From the NCBI GenBank assembly GCA_008694505.1, contig VZDJ01007747.1:11862400-11926399 (forward strand): a stretch of DNA of 64,000 nt, in the 5' to 3' direction. Below, in pieces: positions 41,101 to 53,677 of the stretch. Numbering within the stretch: the first letter of the stretch is position 1; each line of letters begins with the position of its first letter. The stretch comes from Cyanoderma ruficeps. Its lineage: Eukaryota > Chordata > Aves > Passeriformes > Timaliidae. Made by a program: the position numbers and the translations under genes. The notes under the pieces were generated by a model, which saw only the letters and a list, made by a program, of their open reading frames with translations, did not search any database and was not told where the DNA came from.

Positions 41101-44100
41101 TCCATGTGGACATTGCCCCTTACACCTGCTACAGCCTTGTAATCCTTACCTGTGATCCTCGCAAAAATCCTCACTGAGCCTCACTGAGTGTGGCTGATCG
41201 TGGATGAAACAGCTACTAATGATGTTTGGGCAGGTAAAATAAAGAATTATTCTGCAAGCAAAGTCTAAACTACATACCCAGGGTGAGAAGAACCTGTCTG
41301 CACTCTCAGCAGATGGCACTTTTCATCTGAAGTCTTGTGTGTTGGATTGCTCATTCTCTCAAAAGAATCCACCTCTCTCCAATCCTCTCAAAATTTGTGT
41401 GTTTTCTGAACCCAGATTTTTGGTTTTAGGTTATGATGAAAATGTCTGTAATTTCCTTTCAATTAAATGAAAGAAACTAAAGGTCTTTTCAGATTGTGCA
41501 CTTCCCCAAGTGTAATTTTAAGACTAATAATTTAATCTCATTTTTTTAACCAACAATAATGTATAGATTATCTATTAAAAATCAGGAAACTTAAAATTAC
41601 TTAATTAAAAATTGTCTGACTCAGCTTAAGATGGAAATATTCTGGGAGACTTTGTACAAGAAAGCATTTTAGAGCTGAATTTTTATGATTCCTTTGTTTA
41701 CAACTGCATTTGGCTGAAGGTTCATAAACATGTCAAGAAAAGAGTATCCAAGTAGTCAGCTTTGTAACTAAATGTAGGTAAAACCTGATTCTTACCTTTN
41801 TTTTTTTTTAATTCTGGCTATGCAAAACTAGTATCTTTGAAGTCATAAAATAAACTGAACTACTGTCCTTCTAGATGCTGAGAAACATATGATATCTCAG
41901 TAACACTGCTGTTTATTTTCTTACCAAAATACAGCGTTTTACTACAGCACATAATGAAGATGGGCCATTAAGGCGCATTAGAGGCCTGAGGGTGCTTTCA
42001 AGGGAGTCAATTTTCCTCTTCAACTTCCAGCAGAAAATTTAGGATTCTTTCAAATAAAGTTATAGTGGTGAGTGTGGGAACATCTCCTAGCATTACATTC
42101 CATCAATTACAGATTTAAATTAGAGGAGATCAAACATACTGAAGTATCATGAAGTAATAAACCCAGAATAGTATCTGACAGCATGATAAACAATGAAAAA
42201 CAATTATGCAAATAATCAAAATATTGGCAGTTGCTTTTGAGAATCACGTATCAGTAATCAGAATCTTATTTAATGATTTCATAAATGGCAATTAATTGCG
42301 TGTCAAAATCAAAAATAAAACTTACAAAATCTATGATTCTTCACATTTCTTTGTGAAGAATTTGTCCCTTATAGCTTTAATTCAATCATTCTAAAAGAAA
42401 TCATGTATCAAAACTCTGATTCTAATTAGACCCAGAGTCTTCAGTAGAGCACTAATTAATTTTTTCTACCTTTAGGAACCAATGTCAGCCAATGCATACA
42501 AAGTTCTTGTGTTCCAACATTATACTTATAAGTTAGTTTTCATACTTTGTGTTTCATTTTAGATTTATCTACTTTAAAAAAAAAAAGTGTTCTTTGGTGA
42601 TGGTCCCGAGGACATCATTAATCATCATCCTTTTCAAGTGACAATTGCTTTGAAAGTAACTTAGTACACGGTGCTTCTTTTCTAATGTTTCAGGGCAGCT
42701 GCTCCAACTGACATAGTTTCTCACACCTATTTAAAAAGGTTTCCCTTTACCAGCTCTTGTCTGATACATCTGGTACTTCATGCTGAGAAAACACATTAGT
42801 ATCTTCAGTGCTGAAGATAAGCACTATATTGCTATCAAGATGACATGGTAATATGAATTCCTTTGAGAAAACAAAACAGTAATCAGTACTAGCATTTTAT
42901 GTAGGTTCCTGAACTAAGACAGTTCAGTGCTAAGGATACTGAACAAAAATGAAAGAGACACTAACTTGTGGTTTCACAAAGCAGGTTAGCACAGAACTGG
43001 AATTTGACCCAAAATCATTTGCTTTTCATACAGTGATGTTGTAAATCACTGACTATCTATAAGGAAACATTTAAAAGTATTCTGTGAACTGTGTAAGATG
43101 AACTTCAAAATTCTGAAACTGAAAGTGTTGCTTGTGATATCCATGGAAAATTTTAGCATTTTGCTGTTGGACAGGAAGGTGGGACTAATTTTTTTTAATG
43201 TAGCTTTTCTAGGATGTAGACAAGTTGGAGCAAGCATGCAAGTCCCTTGACATTCCTATGCATAGGTTAGTTTGATTGCTATACGAAATGAAATTGCAAG
43301 CTCTTGAGTATGAACTTCCAACTCAAACTGTGGAAACCAAGAAATCTAGAGAGGAAGAGGCAGAAAGGAGAAAGGAATATATAGCAGGATTTAATCATTT
43401 TCTACAGTCAACAGCTGTTTTACAAGGTGGGAATGAAACACTAGGTTTCAATTTTTTATGGTACAGATTTATTTACCTCCCTGCCCCCTTCAATACGTCT
43501 CCACATTCCTGAAGGACATAGGAATAGTATTCCATTTTCACAGCTGGTCTTATGTTCTTAGTTCAAAACCTTTGCTTTTCATTATACTTCAATATTAGTT
43601 ACTGTAAACATACATTAAAACCATAAGCTAAAAAATTCATTGATTTATTGTGCTACTAAGGTAAGCCACTGTGTCCTTCCTAGTACAATAGAAACAGCAA
43701 AAATAATTATATCTATAGGCTTCTTTATGTACTTAAGAAAATTGATCCTTGTGCTACTAATTTCAAGGTAAGTGTCACTTCTCATTTTTTGGCCACAAAT
43801 CTCCCTAGACACTTAGTTCTCTGACATCAAATTATGTTGGAGAATAGGCAAGTAAGGCACTGAGGCAGCCACTGGCTGTCAGTAAGCCAGTCACCTATGC
43901 CCTTTCACGTACTGATAGCACTGTTTGTTTTGGTTTGTTTCTCTGTTGCTGGCACTGAGAAACGGTGCTTGCCTTTGTGTCTATTGCAGAACCTAGTGGT
44001 TATCTCCAGCGGCTGAATCTAGCTATGTGTCCAGGTTACATTACTTTGGCATGAATTTCAGTCCTTCTCCTTTCTTCTGGTATGCTGGGAAAAGCCAGCA

Positions 44101-47100
44101 AGGTGTAGGGACCAGAAGAAAGTTGCTACATACTGCCTTTTATGGCTCGCACAGTGGAGCAGTCTTGTGATGATCATGAAGTCCTTGTCACAAAAATAAA
44201 TTCAAGTAATCCCTTATGTTTGCTTAGCTACCCTTCTGGTTTCTGCTGAAATATTATTTGGGCTTCTGAGAAATAGGTCTTTACTGATAAGCAAACATCG
44301 ATTTTGCAAGGCTTGCTAATTGCTGGAACATGTATTTCACCATGAGCTACATTGAACGGAGTCACACATAAATATACAGTGCTGCATTATCTTCTCTGTA
44401 GTTCCAATCTAAGTATTTTGCAGGGACAAACCACGATGTTGGTAGACTTCATTTTAGTAAAGGACTTCTCTAAATTCATGGAAATTTTTTACTTCTGTCA
44501 CTTATGGAAATAAATTGTGCAAACTCATGAAAAATGTAAAAACTTGGAAATGCTGCATATTTCTACATTTTGCCTAGAAATCAAGAAAGAATAAGACTCT
44601 CATGCACATGAAGAAACTTTTTGTGTGCATTTGAATTCTACTTACTTCTGGACAACACTTAAATAATTGAATCCCATTTGACTGGGGTGTTTTGATGTTC
44701 CCAGGCTCTGGCCTGCAAGGTAAAGTTTTGCCAGAAGGTGTTAAAAATGGCAAAATTATCACAAACAGGAGACAGTTGTGATTGTGCTTTCAAATATTTT
44801 TCATAATTTCATTTGGGGAATTATTTAAATACATATACAAAATTAATTTTTTTGTCATAATAAAACAATAAGGTAGTCAAAATGCCACATAAAGTACTTC
44901 TAAACTTTTGATTCTGGTAATACTTAAAATGTAATCATAGGTGATACCAGTACTGCTACAGTTAACTGTATACTGCAACCTATTCAGTTTTCAGAAACCG
45001 CTGACATAAACATAAGAAGAGGCTCTGTGTATAATTTGGGGGATTGTCTTTAGTATAAAATGTGCTAAATGTATTTATAATGACAAAAAACACTGTAATT
45101 ATAGTGGCACTCTAATTACAATGGTTCCAGAAGGCCACACCAACACAAGATAAAATTATTGAAGCATCTTGGAACACCCAATTGTGTTTAAATAACACAC
45201 ATGTTCAAGGCTTGTAAAGATGTGGGCCCTTTTCTTGCTTTAGGGATTTGAAGAATAAAAAAGTCAGGTTATAAAATTTCTGGATCCCTTAGGCAAAAGT
45301 TTTTATGAATGCAATAAAGACTGTCATGCTAGAGGACTGTAAGTAGGACCCTTAATAAGAATTTATGTGTCATACACTCTTGTGCTATTCTGTGCATGAA
45401 TATGTGTGTGTGACATACTGCTGAAACTACACTGGTGATATCTCTTTAAAATGGAATTCTTGTATCATTGCCAAGTTAATTTTTTTTATGTGCCCTAATA
45501 ACAGGAGTGTACTCTTGTAGGAGTATCACTAGTTGAAGCTGATGTTGATCAAGCTGACATTAATCAAGTAAACACCATGAGATTTGGAGTTTTGAAGTGA
45601 GGAATAGATGACATTGCTGGAATACTTAAGTTAAAAAAAAATAGATGTATACATAAAGTAATGAAAAGATGGATGTTTAGTGCAAAATGTAGCAAAATGG
45701 TGGAAAACACTGCAATAGAAATATCATTTTAGTAGTCAGTACTCCTTCCTATACTTCCTCTCTAGCTTTATCAAGTTATTTTCTTGCTCTCAGGAAACTG
45801 TAATGGACACCAGTAGGAATTGTGTTTTACTCCCTTTTCCTTCCAAATTAAGTCCCACTTTTTGAACCCTCTTCTTCATGCTTTCTCAAGTAGTACTATC
45901 AGAGAACTTCCTTAATACTCCTTTAAAAATGTTCCTGAAGACCAACCGGTTCTGTGAACTGTTTTAACCCTAAAGAACACACCCCAGATGTGTTTGCCCT
46001 GATTTATCTTGCTCTGTACTGCTCTATTTTTGTACTTTGTACTTTAAACTGGGGCAGGGAATATTTGTTATATCAATATATAAATGATATCACTATGACT
46101 ATGACTGGCATGTAGAAGGCTTTTTCCCTTTTAAAAATAATAAAAAAATGTGCATAATGTGTACCACACTGTGTGGCAGGTATTTCTGTTCTTAGGAATA
46201 AAACAAAGAATACTCGAAGAATATTTAAACTATCCTACAAGAGGAAAATTGAGACATTTTGAAAGAATGTATTTCATATGTATTTTGCTCCTTCCTACAA
46301 GAAACAGATAAATATTTTATAGAACTGACCCACAGAAGGTACCACAGGCATCAGCTATTTTTCTTCTTGTTATAACTAAAAAAGCAACAAGTACAAAGTG
46401 TTATATCTTAATTTACAGAAATTACAGTAACTAGACAGAAATTTTTATGGAGATAAGCTCGTTAGTTGATTCAGAGTTAGATGGGAAAAGAAAAATCAAA
46501 TCAATAGGTCAGTGGAGATTTTTGGATCTTAGAGCAGCTTTGATTTAACACACACAACCATACTTCTATCCTGTTTGATCGTTCTAGATGTTCTTCCAGT
46601 CACCACCATGTATTCATGAAATTTTTCAGTATTCAACTGTGTATTAGGCCATTAGGACATTTATGGTGAACTTACATATACAATAATGTATGAACTATAC
46701 AATATTCCGTTAAAAAAAAAATAGGGGACTAACTTGATAGTTAAGCATGTAGGTTTCTATGACTTGGATTTTCTGCTACTTGAGACCACTTATGGTCTGC
46801 TTCTGCTCAATTACTTGTAATAAGGAAAAAAAATAACAGAATCATTGGAAAAGACCTTTAAAATCATGAAATTCAACTGTTAGCCAGCACTGCCAAGTCT
46901 ACCGCTAAACCATGACCCCAAGCACCACATCTAAAGGCCTTTTAAATACCTTCAGGCATGGTGACTCAGCCACTTTCCTGGGCAGCCTGTTTCAGTGCTT
47001 GACAACCCTTTCGGTAAAGAAATCTCTCCTTATATCCAATCTAAACCTCCCCCAGCCCTTTTGACCATTTTCTCTTGTCTTATCACTTCTCACCTGGAAG

Positions 47101-50100
47101 AGGAGGCTACCCCCACCTCATTACAACCTCCATTCAGGTGATTGTAGAGGGTGATATGGCTGGTCTTAGCCTCCTTTTCTCCAGGCTATATAACCCCATC
47201 TTTCTCAGCTGCTCCTCATAAGACCCTTCACTGCTTTGTTGCTCTTTTCTGGGCACGCTCCAGCACCTCAATGTCTTTCTTGTAGTGAGGGGCCCAAACT
47301 GAACATGAGATTTGAGGGGCAGGCTCAATCAACGCTGAGGACAGAGAGACAATCCCTGCCCTGGTCCCACTGGCCACACTATTGCTGATACAGGCCAGGA
47401 TGCCATTGGCCTTCCTGACCACTTGGGCACAGCTGGCTCATGTTCAGCTGTTGGTGACCAGCACCCCAGGTCTTTTCCTAGTGTGCACCTTTTCAGCCAC
47501 TCTGCCCCATGCCTGTAGTGATGCATGGGGTTGTTTTGACCAAAGTGCAGGACTCAGCACTTCACCTTCTTGCAGCTCAAACAATTGGCCTTGGCCCATC
47601 AGTCCAGCCTGTTCAGATCCACAGAGCCTTTACAGAGCCTTCTAACCCCCCACCCAACTTGGTGCCTTCTGCAATATAGTAGGAGGAGTTTCTCAATATC
47701 TTCTGTTTGAAGCTCTTGCCTCCAAACAAATTCTAAATAGTTCAAATGGTTTGAATAGTTAAAAAAACTATTAAGACATCACTGTAAGTTAGGATATTTC
47801 CCTTGACAGCAAGTATCACAGTCAAACATATTTCTCACATGGACTTCAGTATTTCCAGTGATGACTCATTATCTATGCTTGCAAATGTGACAGGTGGATG
47901 GCTGCCTACATAAACTTTTGCCCTGTGTTAAAACCAGGCACAAATGTAAAGAGAAATAAGTCATCTAGAACACAGACTTCTTTTACATTCAAGGGATCTG
48001 TACTAAGAGATATGGATGTTGCCCGTCACTGAAGACAACAAACTACTGTTACTTCACAATATGAAGTTTCCTAATGTGTAATTTTTCAGAACATTTTAGA
48101 AATTAAATAAAGAGGAAGATATATATGTACATAAATCTTGAAGAATATGTAAGCAATAGACATAAAGAATCAAGAGAAAGGCGTTATGAAACTTAAATTC
48201 CCTTTTTTCCAAAATACCTATTTTCTCATTAATTTTTCTGTAACTTGTCTCATATACAGCTTGTGTTACTTGTCCTGGACTTGTTTTGTTAGTTTGTTTT
48301 TTGGAGGCATTAAGATTCAAAGATGGGTACCTTTGTCCTGAAAATTTTTGACAGAAATACACCTGATTTTCATATTCTGAGCTTATTTGTTGCATGACAA
48401 ATTTCAAAGGAGAAAACTCCACATTTTACTCTTCAAAGCTTCCTTTTGCTACTTTCTTTGCAGTAAGATCATGGGGTGACTTGTTGAATCACCATTGAAT
48501 TAGGACTTCACAGATGGTAGACTACAAGCTGAATTTCATTGACCTAGAAATTCTATTAATGCTAAAGGTCTTTTCTTGGAGCTTAGATGTCCTAGAGGTG
48601 TACTTGAAATTTAAAAACTCAGCTGAGAAGCAGATATTGTGGTTTGATTTGACGAGATACCAGATAATATCAAAGAAGTGGTAACAGTTAGTTTGAAAAT
48701 TAATTTTACAAGCTTGTTCAATGTACTGGATTTTAGTGAGTAAGTGCCCGCAAGTAGTGCACTCCTACCAGTGATGACGGTGAAGTGGCCTATATTAAAA
48801 ACTCAGATTTTATGCTGGTTATGCTGATTTTTTGCTGGCATCGTTGGTGAGGAAAGTGTGGAGGTCTTGGCTGAAAAAATTTCCTTGTAATATCAACAAA
48901 TGGCAACTCTAATGCAGGCCAGCTGAGCCTCATAAGAAACTAACACATTCTCAAGCATTCATTTAAACAGGCTGGCCTACTGTAGATGCAGCTCTCCTGC
49001 CTTGGACAGTCAATTCTTACACCTATTTGGGAATTCACTGGATTTTCTAGAAAGAGAATGTAGTGCGGCAATAGATAATCCAACCACCTCTACACAGTGC
49101 TCTACATCTTGGATAGACAATTTTAGGGACCCACCACACACTCAGTTATGTGGTGACTGTTTCAATAGCTGTATTTACCAATCCAATAATTAATGTTCTA
49201 TCATCTGGCAAAATCTATAGAAGCCACAGGCTGTTAACTGTATTCCAACATTAAATACTGAAATATAGACATGTGAAAGGGGATAATGCTTACCAAGTTA
49301 GTTTGTATAGTGCTTTCCCAGTTCTTCTCATTGTTCACTCCAGCATTATTAACCAAAATATCCAGCCTTCCAAAATGTTCAATTACTTTTTTGAAAGCAC
49401 CTATAGTAAGATTCCAAGAGTGACATTTCTTAGAACTTTGGAAAGTAAGATATAAAAATACAATGCATACACAAAAATGATTGGTTTATTCATCTACCAA
49501 AATGTCTTCATTATTTTCTTAAACAGTAGTGAGCAACATGCGATTAAATTCTTTATCTAACATGCACCAACATTAGACATATTTAGGGAAAGTGAAAGGA
49601 TTAAGATAACATAGTTGCCTTTTCATTCAGCTTGATAATGTCTGATAACAGGAGTTAATGTAAGTTTTTAGCACTTATATGTCTTGTATTAGATAGGATG
49701 TTTGGCACCCCAATTATATAAATTAAGCATTTATAGCTTGATTTGTATCAGTTTGACATAGCTAATAAAGTCAAGATTTGACACCATCTATTTTGAATGA
49801 AAAACAAAAGCTTCAAGTGTTCAGAAAAATTTTCTTCATTTAGTCCAAATTTAGCCTAAGAACACAGTTTTTGTTTAATGAATAGCTGACGTGAATATTT
49901 CAACTACAAATAATTAATCACAATTCTTGTTTAGATGTACCTATTTATGGATAAGTTATTACATATTCTACTTGTCAGGTAACTTTAATAATGTGTTTCT
50001 CAAATTCAAATTTTCTTTGTTCTGAGGATAAAAACAGTGACCTGTCTTCCAAAGAATTTCAAAATAAGAATTGGGAAACGTCCACAAAGTCCCAGGTGAC

Positions 50101-53100
50101 AGAGTTTGAACTGAGGTAAAAGATATATATAGAAAAATATGATGATGTCATAATGAGGAGCAACCTCCTCAAGCCTGGCTCTGCTTTGACAAGATGGATG
50201 AGATGACTTCCAGATGTTCATTCCAGACTAAGAGGTTCCAGGACTGAGGACATTATCTGACATGTATATACAGCTTGCTTTTTTTCCCCTCCAAGCATTG
50301 TTCCTCGCCACTAAATATTTACTATTATGTAAACCAAGACACCACCTCCCCAATATTGTTTTAGAAAACTTTGGTGTTTGACTCAAATTCCACAGTATTT
50401 CAGGTACACCGAAATTACACTTCACAGGCCTTGATGAAATTACTTCACTGCAAGGTGATCACAGGAGCGTCTTCCTTCCCTGATCTTTAGTGCTTGGCTT
50501 CTCATGTCAATCAGGGGCATAGCATCAGCTTTCAGACACATACAATTTTCTGCAGCAGTTGCAGAAGTTTACAAAGCTTTTCCTGCACCAAACTTTTCTT
50601 TGACTCAATGCTTCAGGTCCATCATAGTCATCATCTTGTGATCAAAACAAGTACTGGACGGCTGATGGGACAGGTTTTATTTGTCCAGCTCCCTTCATTT
50701 TATAGATATAGTACAGATTTTTCTAATATTCTTATTCTATACTAGAATACTGCAATATTAATAAACCTGGTTTGGTCTGTCTACCTTTTTTTCTTTTCTT
50801 ATGTTTGTTGACAATTCATTCTCTGATTTCTCAACTCTTCAGTCACTTACGTTTCCAATTCTCTATCAACAAGAGCACATGAAAATCTATGGCTTTATTA
50901 GAAGCAGAAGTGAATATTAACTTATTTCCAATTACTAAGAAAAATACAATTTTGGTCTTAGCTTCCAAGTTTTGAAAACTGGCTGATTTCCTTTTAAGCC
51001 TTCTCTAAATAATATCTTTCCTAAGAAGATTCTAATTCTTAATAGAATCTTCAAAAACCACCATGGATAATAGTAATTTTGCCAATGATTTCTTAAATTG
51101 AATTTACACAGACCTGAACAATTGTAGTTTGCTATTTTACACACTGAGAAAAGACTAAATGCTTTTGCATATCTATGTTTGGAATATTTCTGGTGAAAGT
51201 TTATCTGCCTACAGTTATCCCATCTACCACCTATCCACAAAAAGAAGATTCTTACTGTAAATTCTTAGTGAAATTTTCACCTACACATCAGTATAAGCTG
51301 ATTCATTCTTCCCTCTTCAAATGTAGAATGTGTTTGCACTCCACACTAATTTGTGCTTACGGAGCCATAAAAAATTAAGAACAGATGATTTTATGAAATA
51401 CTGGGTGGGGAAGGAAAAATTAAGAGAAGGATCCATTTTAACGGAAAGACAAGAAAAACAATGCAAAGTCAGCACAAACACCTGTTATTTGTGAGCTTCT
51501 TAAATGTCCCTGGAAGGCAAAAGTAAGTACGGCAATTTTTTAAAAGTGGGCTGAGACAGGAGACTTTTGTGAGGAATTAGGTGAAAGAACCACCCGAGAA
51601 AAAAGTACAGGCAAGACCTGAAAGTAGATTAAGCAGATGATTTCTTGCCCATAAGACTCATGTACTTAGAAATACTAGTTCTGGTATTGGGACTTCCTAC
51701 TGTAAGGGTTAAAGTTCAAAAAGAGAGGAACTTCATTCACACATATGACCTTTTACATAAAGTACAGGACTTGATTCATCCAATAAGACCTTTAAACCCT
51801 AAATGTCAAATTAGTCTAAATTTGCTAAGTAGTAGCTTACAATTGCAAGTGAAAAAATATTAAAATAAACCAGTTAAAACCAAAAAAACAACACCAAAAC
51901 ATCCCCAAAGGACTGTGAGACATGACTGCAAATTTGTGGTTAAGAAACCTGCAGCAGGATTAACGCAATGGTCGCAGAGGCATTGGCAGTAGCAGCCGCC
52001 TGGTCTTGCTCTTTTTCTTTGCAAGAACCAGTTACAATTTTACTCCGATTGCTCTTCTCCTAACTTGGTTCCAAAAACTTCCTTGCTGACCTGTCCTACC
52101 CACTCCAGCTCCCGGTTCACACCCTGTTCGCACTGCACTTGCCTGGCACTAAAGAGAGGAGGAGTTGTGGGAGACAAGACACACTGAGGTAACACCCGTG
52201 CAGCAGCACATGTTATTCCTACCCCTAGGATGCTTTTTCTTTCTGCTTACTCCTCCCACTTGGAGAAAAAGTCAATAATCAACCTAGCTGATAAAAACTT
52301 TGCTGATTAAAGCAGATCCCAGATTTAAAGTCCAGCATCTTTCTTACAAACACACAGTGTAAAGATATAGAGTTAGGAATAATCATGCTAGCTTGGAACA
52401 GTAGACAGTACTGCTGAATTCTGGAATTGCAGCAATGTTTTCTGAAAGAGGAATGGCTGTTCTCAATGATCACTATTGAGAAAGTGACCAGTGAACAGTA
52501 ATGAATGAAAACAGATCAAAACCAATCAAATCTAGCATGGCAGAAATGAATCTGGGGAAAGAGCACTGACAAAAGAGATGTCAAAATCCAAATCTGAGTC
52601 ATTACCTATGAATGTACCATTTAATAATGAAGCTTTGATGAAGTGATGTGCCTGTTATATATGATACTCAGTAGGGAACACTGTTTATCCATTAAGTGAA
52701 AACAGAAATGCAAATCATTCATGAAGGACGCTGCTTTCATTCCATGCATCTGCAAAATGTGTGTGAAGTGTCATCACCCTATAGTTAACCTCACGATAAA
52801 GTAGCATGCCAATTTTTGCCAGTTCTGCTTTCAGCTATGGCAACACACAATGAAAGTAGAGCGTGTTGTATGGAAAGAGCACTGTAACCCAGCACAGAAT
52901 TTATGACTCCTGTGACGAGGGAATGCAGCTTGGAATCTGTACTGAAACCTCATAAAAAGCAAGTATGAGCTTTAAAGTTTATATATATTACTCACAAAAT
53001 AGCAATTATCTTCTGCAGAGGCTTTCATGCAAAAATATCACACACAACACCCAATGGAAATGACTTTGGCTTTTCTTTCCGATGTGCCAAAGAACAAAGC

Positions 53101-53677
53101 AAAATCGTGGTAGTAATGCCGGTAGCAATATTTCACATCTGCAGGTTCAGGAACAAATCGTTTTTGAGTCAGTGCCAGAAGCGATCGGGAGCAGGCTGCG
53201 CTGCAGAACTCTCGGCTGAGCGCTCCCCACCGCTGCAGCCCGGGCGCGCTCCGCTCGCCGCGCCTTCCGCGGGCGCGCAGCGCTCCCTCCTACCTTTCAG
53301 CTGCTCCTGGTCCGTCACGTCGCACTGGATGAACAGCGTCCTCTGCGCTTCGAACTGCTCGTCCAGGGCCGCCTTGCTCCGCTCTCCGGCCTCGGAGTTG
53401 CGGTCCAGCAGGGCTACCTAAGCGGGGAGGGAGGAAAATGAGTGGCTCGCGGGCGGGCGGATGGACAGACGGACAGGCCCCCGCCGAGCAGAGCTGAACC
53501 CCGGGGGCTGCCAGCACCCCCGCCCGCGGGTGCCGGCTGGAGGTAGAGGGGAGGAAATGGGAGTATGCGCTTGCCGGGGCTTACCTTGGCGCCCTTGCCC
53601 AGCAGCGCCTGGACGAAAGCCCGGCCGATGCCCTGCGCCCCGCCGGTGACCAGAGCCACCTTTCCATTGACGTGCAT
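28990..53677 (-). CDS. HPGD: 15-hydroxyprostaglandin dehydrogenase (NAD+), complete seven-exon coding region
   Basis: The coding exons are 53585-53677, 53294-53417, 49294-49400, 38290-38386, 32205-32281, 30175-30338 and 28990-29128, in transcript order. They sum to 801 nt, giving 266 residues plus a TAA stop, which matches the usual length of mammalian 15-PGDH. All introns are GT-AG, with phases 0,1,0,1,0,2. The product is a cytosolic short-chain dehydrogenase that oxidises the 15-hydroxyl of prostaglandins such as PGE2, inactivating them, and also acts on related hydroxylated lipids. Visible motifs are the Rossmann dinucleotide loop TGGAQGIG (residues 11-18), Asp36 for the NAD adenosine ribose, CDV (63-65), the NNAG motif (90-93), Asn107, Ser138, the YxxxK pair Tyr151/Lys155, and VNT (186-188). 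No signal peptide or membrane segment is seen, as expected. The start ATG is the first in-frame ATG after an in-frame TGA at 53738-53740. No frameshift or premature stop is present. Identification rests on near-continuous resemblance to human HPGD as remembered. Confidence 0.97.
29129..30174 (-). other. HPGD: HPGD intron 6 (1.0 kb)
   Basis: This phase-2 intron has a GTAAGT donor and a T-rich acceptor tract directly before exon 7. No repeat or open frame of interest is visible. Confidence 0.85.
30175..30338 (-). CDS. HPGD: HPGD coding exon 6
   Basis: This is the longest coding exon. It encodes residues 167-220 plus two bases of Asp221, from [16 protein letters not shown] to MMQYYGVM. It contains PGFVNT (183-188), which closes over the nicotinamide, and the flexible lid with the KEENMGQY run. 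Tyr217, a substrate-pocket residue in the human enzyme, is kept. The acceptor is preceded by a TCTCTTTTCT tract and the donor is GTAAGT, phase 2. Confidence 0.96.
30339..32204 (-). other. HPGD: HPGD intron 5 (1.9 kb)
   Basis: This intron lies between exons 5 and 6, with a consensus GTAAGT donor and a pyrimidine-rich acceptor. The sequence is AT-rich and holds no repeat or extra exon that I can support. Confidence 0.85.
32205..32281 (-). CDS. HPGD: HPGD coding exon 5
   Basis: This exon completes Gly141 and encodes residues 142-166, [16 protein letters not shown] to TRSIA. It contains the catalytic Tyr151 and Lys155 in the YCATK motif, and Gln148, which lies in the substrate pocket of the human enzyme. 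Residue 147 is Phe here where human has Gln. The acceptor follows TTTTAAAG, a weak polypyrimidine context, and the donor is a consensus GTAAGT, phase 0. Confidence 0.95.
32282..38289 (-). other. HPGD: HPGD intron 4 (6.0 kb)
   Basis: This is AT-rich intron sequence without a recognisable interspersed repeat. A more GC-rich patch occurs at 34.13-34.26 kb, with a short minus-strand open frame of 76 codons that resembles no family I know. An 11-bp motif is doubled in tandem near 35.63-35.66 kb. Confidence 0.8.
38290..38386 (-). CDS. HPGD: HPGD coding exon 4
   Basis: This exon encodes residues 109-140 plus the first base of Gly141. It begins [14 protein letters not shown] and ends IINISSLA. Ser138, the catalytic serine that helps bind the substrate hydroxyl, is the second Ser of the NISS run. 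A glycine-rich surface loop (GNGGNGG, 125-131) stands where human has QNGGEGG. The acceptor AG is at 38387-38388 and the donor is GTGAGA, phase 1. Confidence 0.95.
38387..49293 (-). other. HPGD: HPGD intron 3 (10.9 kb)
   Basis: This is the largest intron. It contains one clear CR1 LINE (46834-47675) in the same orientation as HPGD and one ambiguous base at 41800 in a T run. Apart from these I see only AT-rich unique sequence and short open frames that show no family resemblance. Confidence 0.85.
46834..47675 (-). mobile_element. CR1 LINE, 5'-truncated copy in HPGD intron 3
   Basis: An 842-bp CR1 lies in minus orientation, the sense direction of HPGD. It covers the C-terminal part of the ORF2 reverse transcriptase and the 3' UTR. 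Minus-strand frames keep recognisable pieces: [12 protein letters not shown] (frame 47329-47526), then [20 protein letters not shown] and [20 protein letters not shown] (frame 47228-47422), then [18 protein letters not shown] (frame 47134-47328). These lie in different frames, so frameshifts have broken the ORF. The element ends at its 3' side near 46834 with the GGTCTTTTCC-AATGATTCT type terminus. It cannot be mobile. Confidence 0.95.
49294..49400 (-). CDS. HPGD: HPGD coding exon 3
   Basis: This exon completes Gly73 and encodes residues 74-108, from [13 protein letters not shown] to STIQTNL. It carries the SDR NNAG motif (Asn90, Asn91, Ala92, Gly93), which stabilises the central sheet, and Asn107 of the catalytic tetrad. 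The acceptor AG is at 49401-49402, with a tract that is only weakly pyrimidine-rich. The donor is GTAAGC, phase 0. Confidence 0.95.
49401..53293 (-). other. HPGD: HPGD intron 2 (3.9 kb)
   Basis: This intron is AT-rich for most of its length and becomes GC-rich toward exon 2. I see no recognised repeat or coding exon in it. An adenine-rich stretch lies near 51.86-51.90 kb, and a relatively GC-rich 200-bp patch at 51.96-52.17 kb has no identity I can name. Confidence 0.8.
53294..53417 (-). CDS. HPGD: HPGD coding exon 2
   Basis: This exon encodes residues 32-72 plus the first base of Gly73. It runs from [11 protein letters not shown] to TDQEQLK. Asp36 is the acidic residue that gives NAD rather than NADP preference in this SDR class, and Cys63-Asp64-Val65 contacts the adenine. 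The acceptor AG is at 53418-53419 and the donor GT at 53292-53293, so the exon ends in phase 1. Exons 1 and 2 are only 167 bp apart and both lie in the CpG island. Confidence 0.96.
53418..53584 (-). other. HPGD: HPGD intron 1 (167 bp)
   Basis: This very short GC-rich intron lies within the CpG island, between exons ending and starting in phase 0. It has a GTAAGC donor and a CTTAG acceptor. No repeat is present. Confidence 0.9.
53585..53677 (-). CDS. HPGD: HPGD coding exon 1
   Basis: This exon encodes residues 1-31, starting [13 protein letters not shown] and ending GKGAK. It holds beta-strand 1 and the glycine-rich NAD-binding turn (Gly12, Gly16, Gly18). The ATG at 53675-53677 has a purine (G) at -3 and a GC-rich leader, a good Kozak context. 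The exon ends in phase 0 at a GTAAGC donor whose GT is at 53583-53584. The second residue of the TGxxxGxG loop is Gly13, where human has Ala, a conservative change. Confidence 0.97.

Noticed and set aside
47382..47645. 87-codon plus-strand ORF
   Set aside because: It is the antisense of the CR1 reverse-transcriptase remnant in HPGD intron 3.
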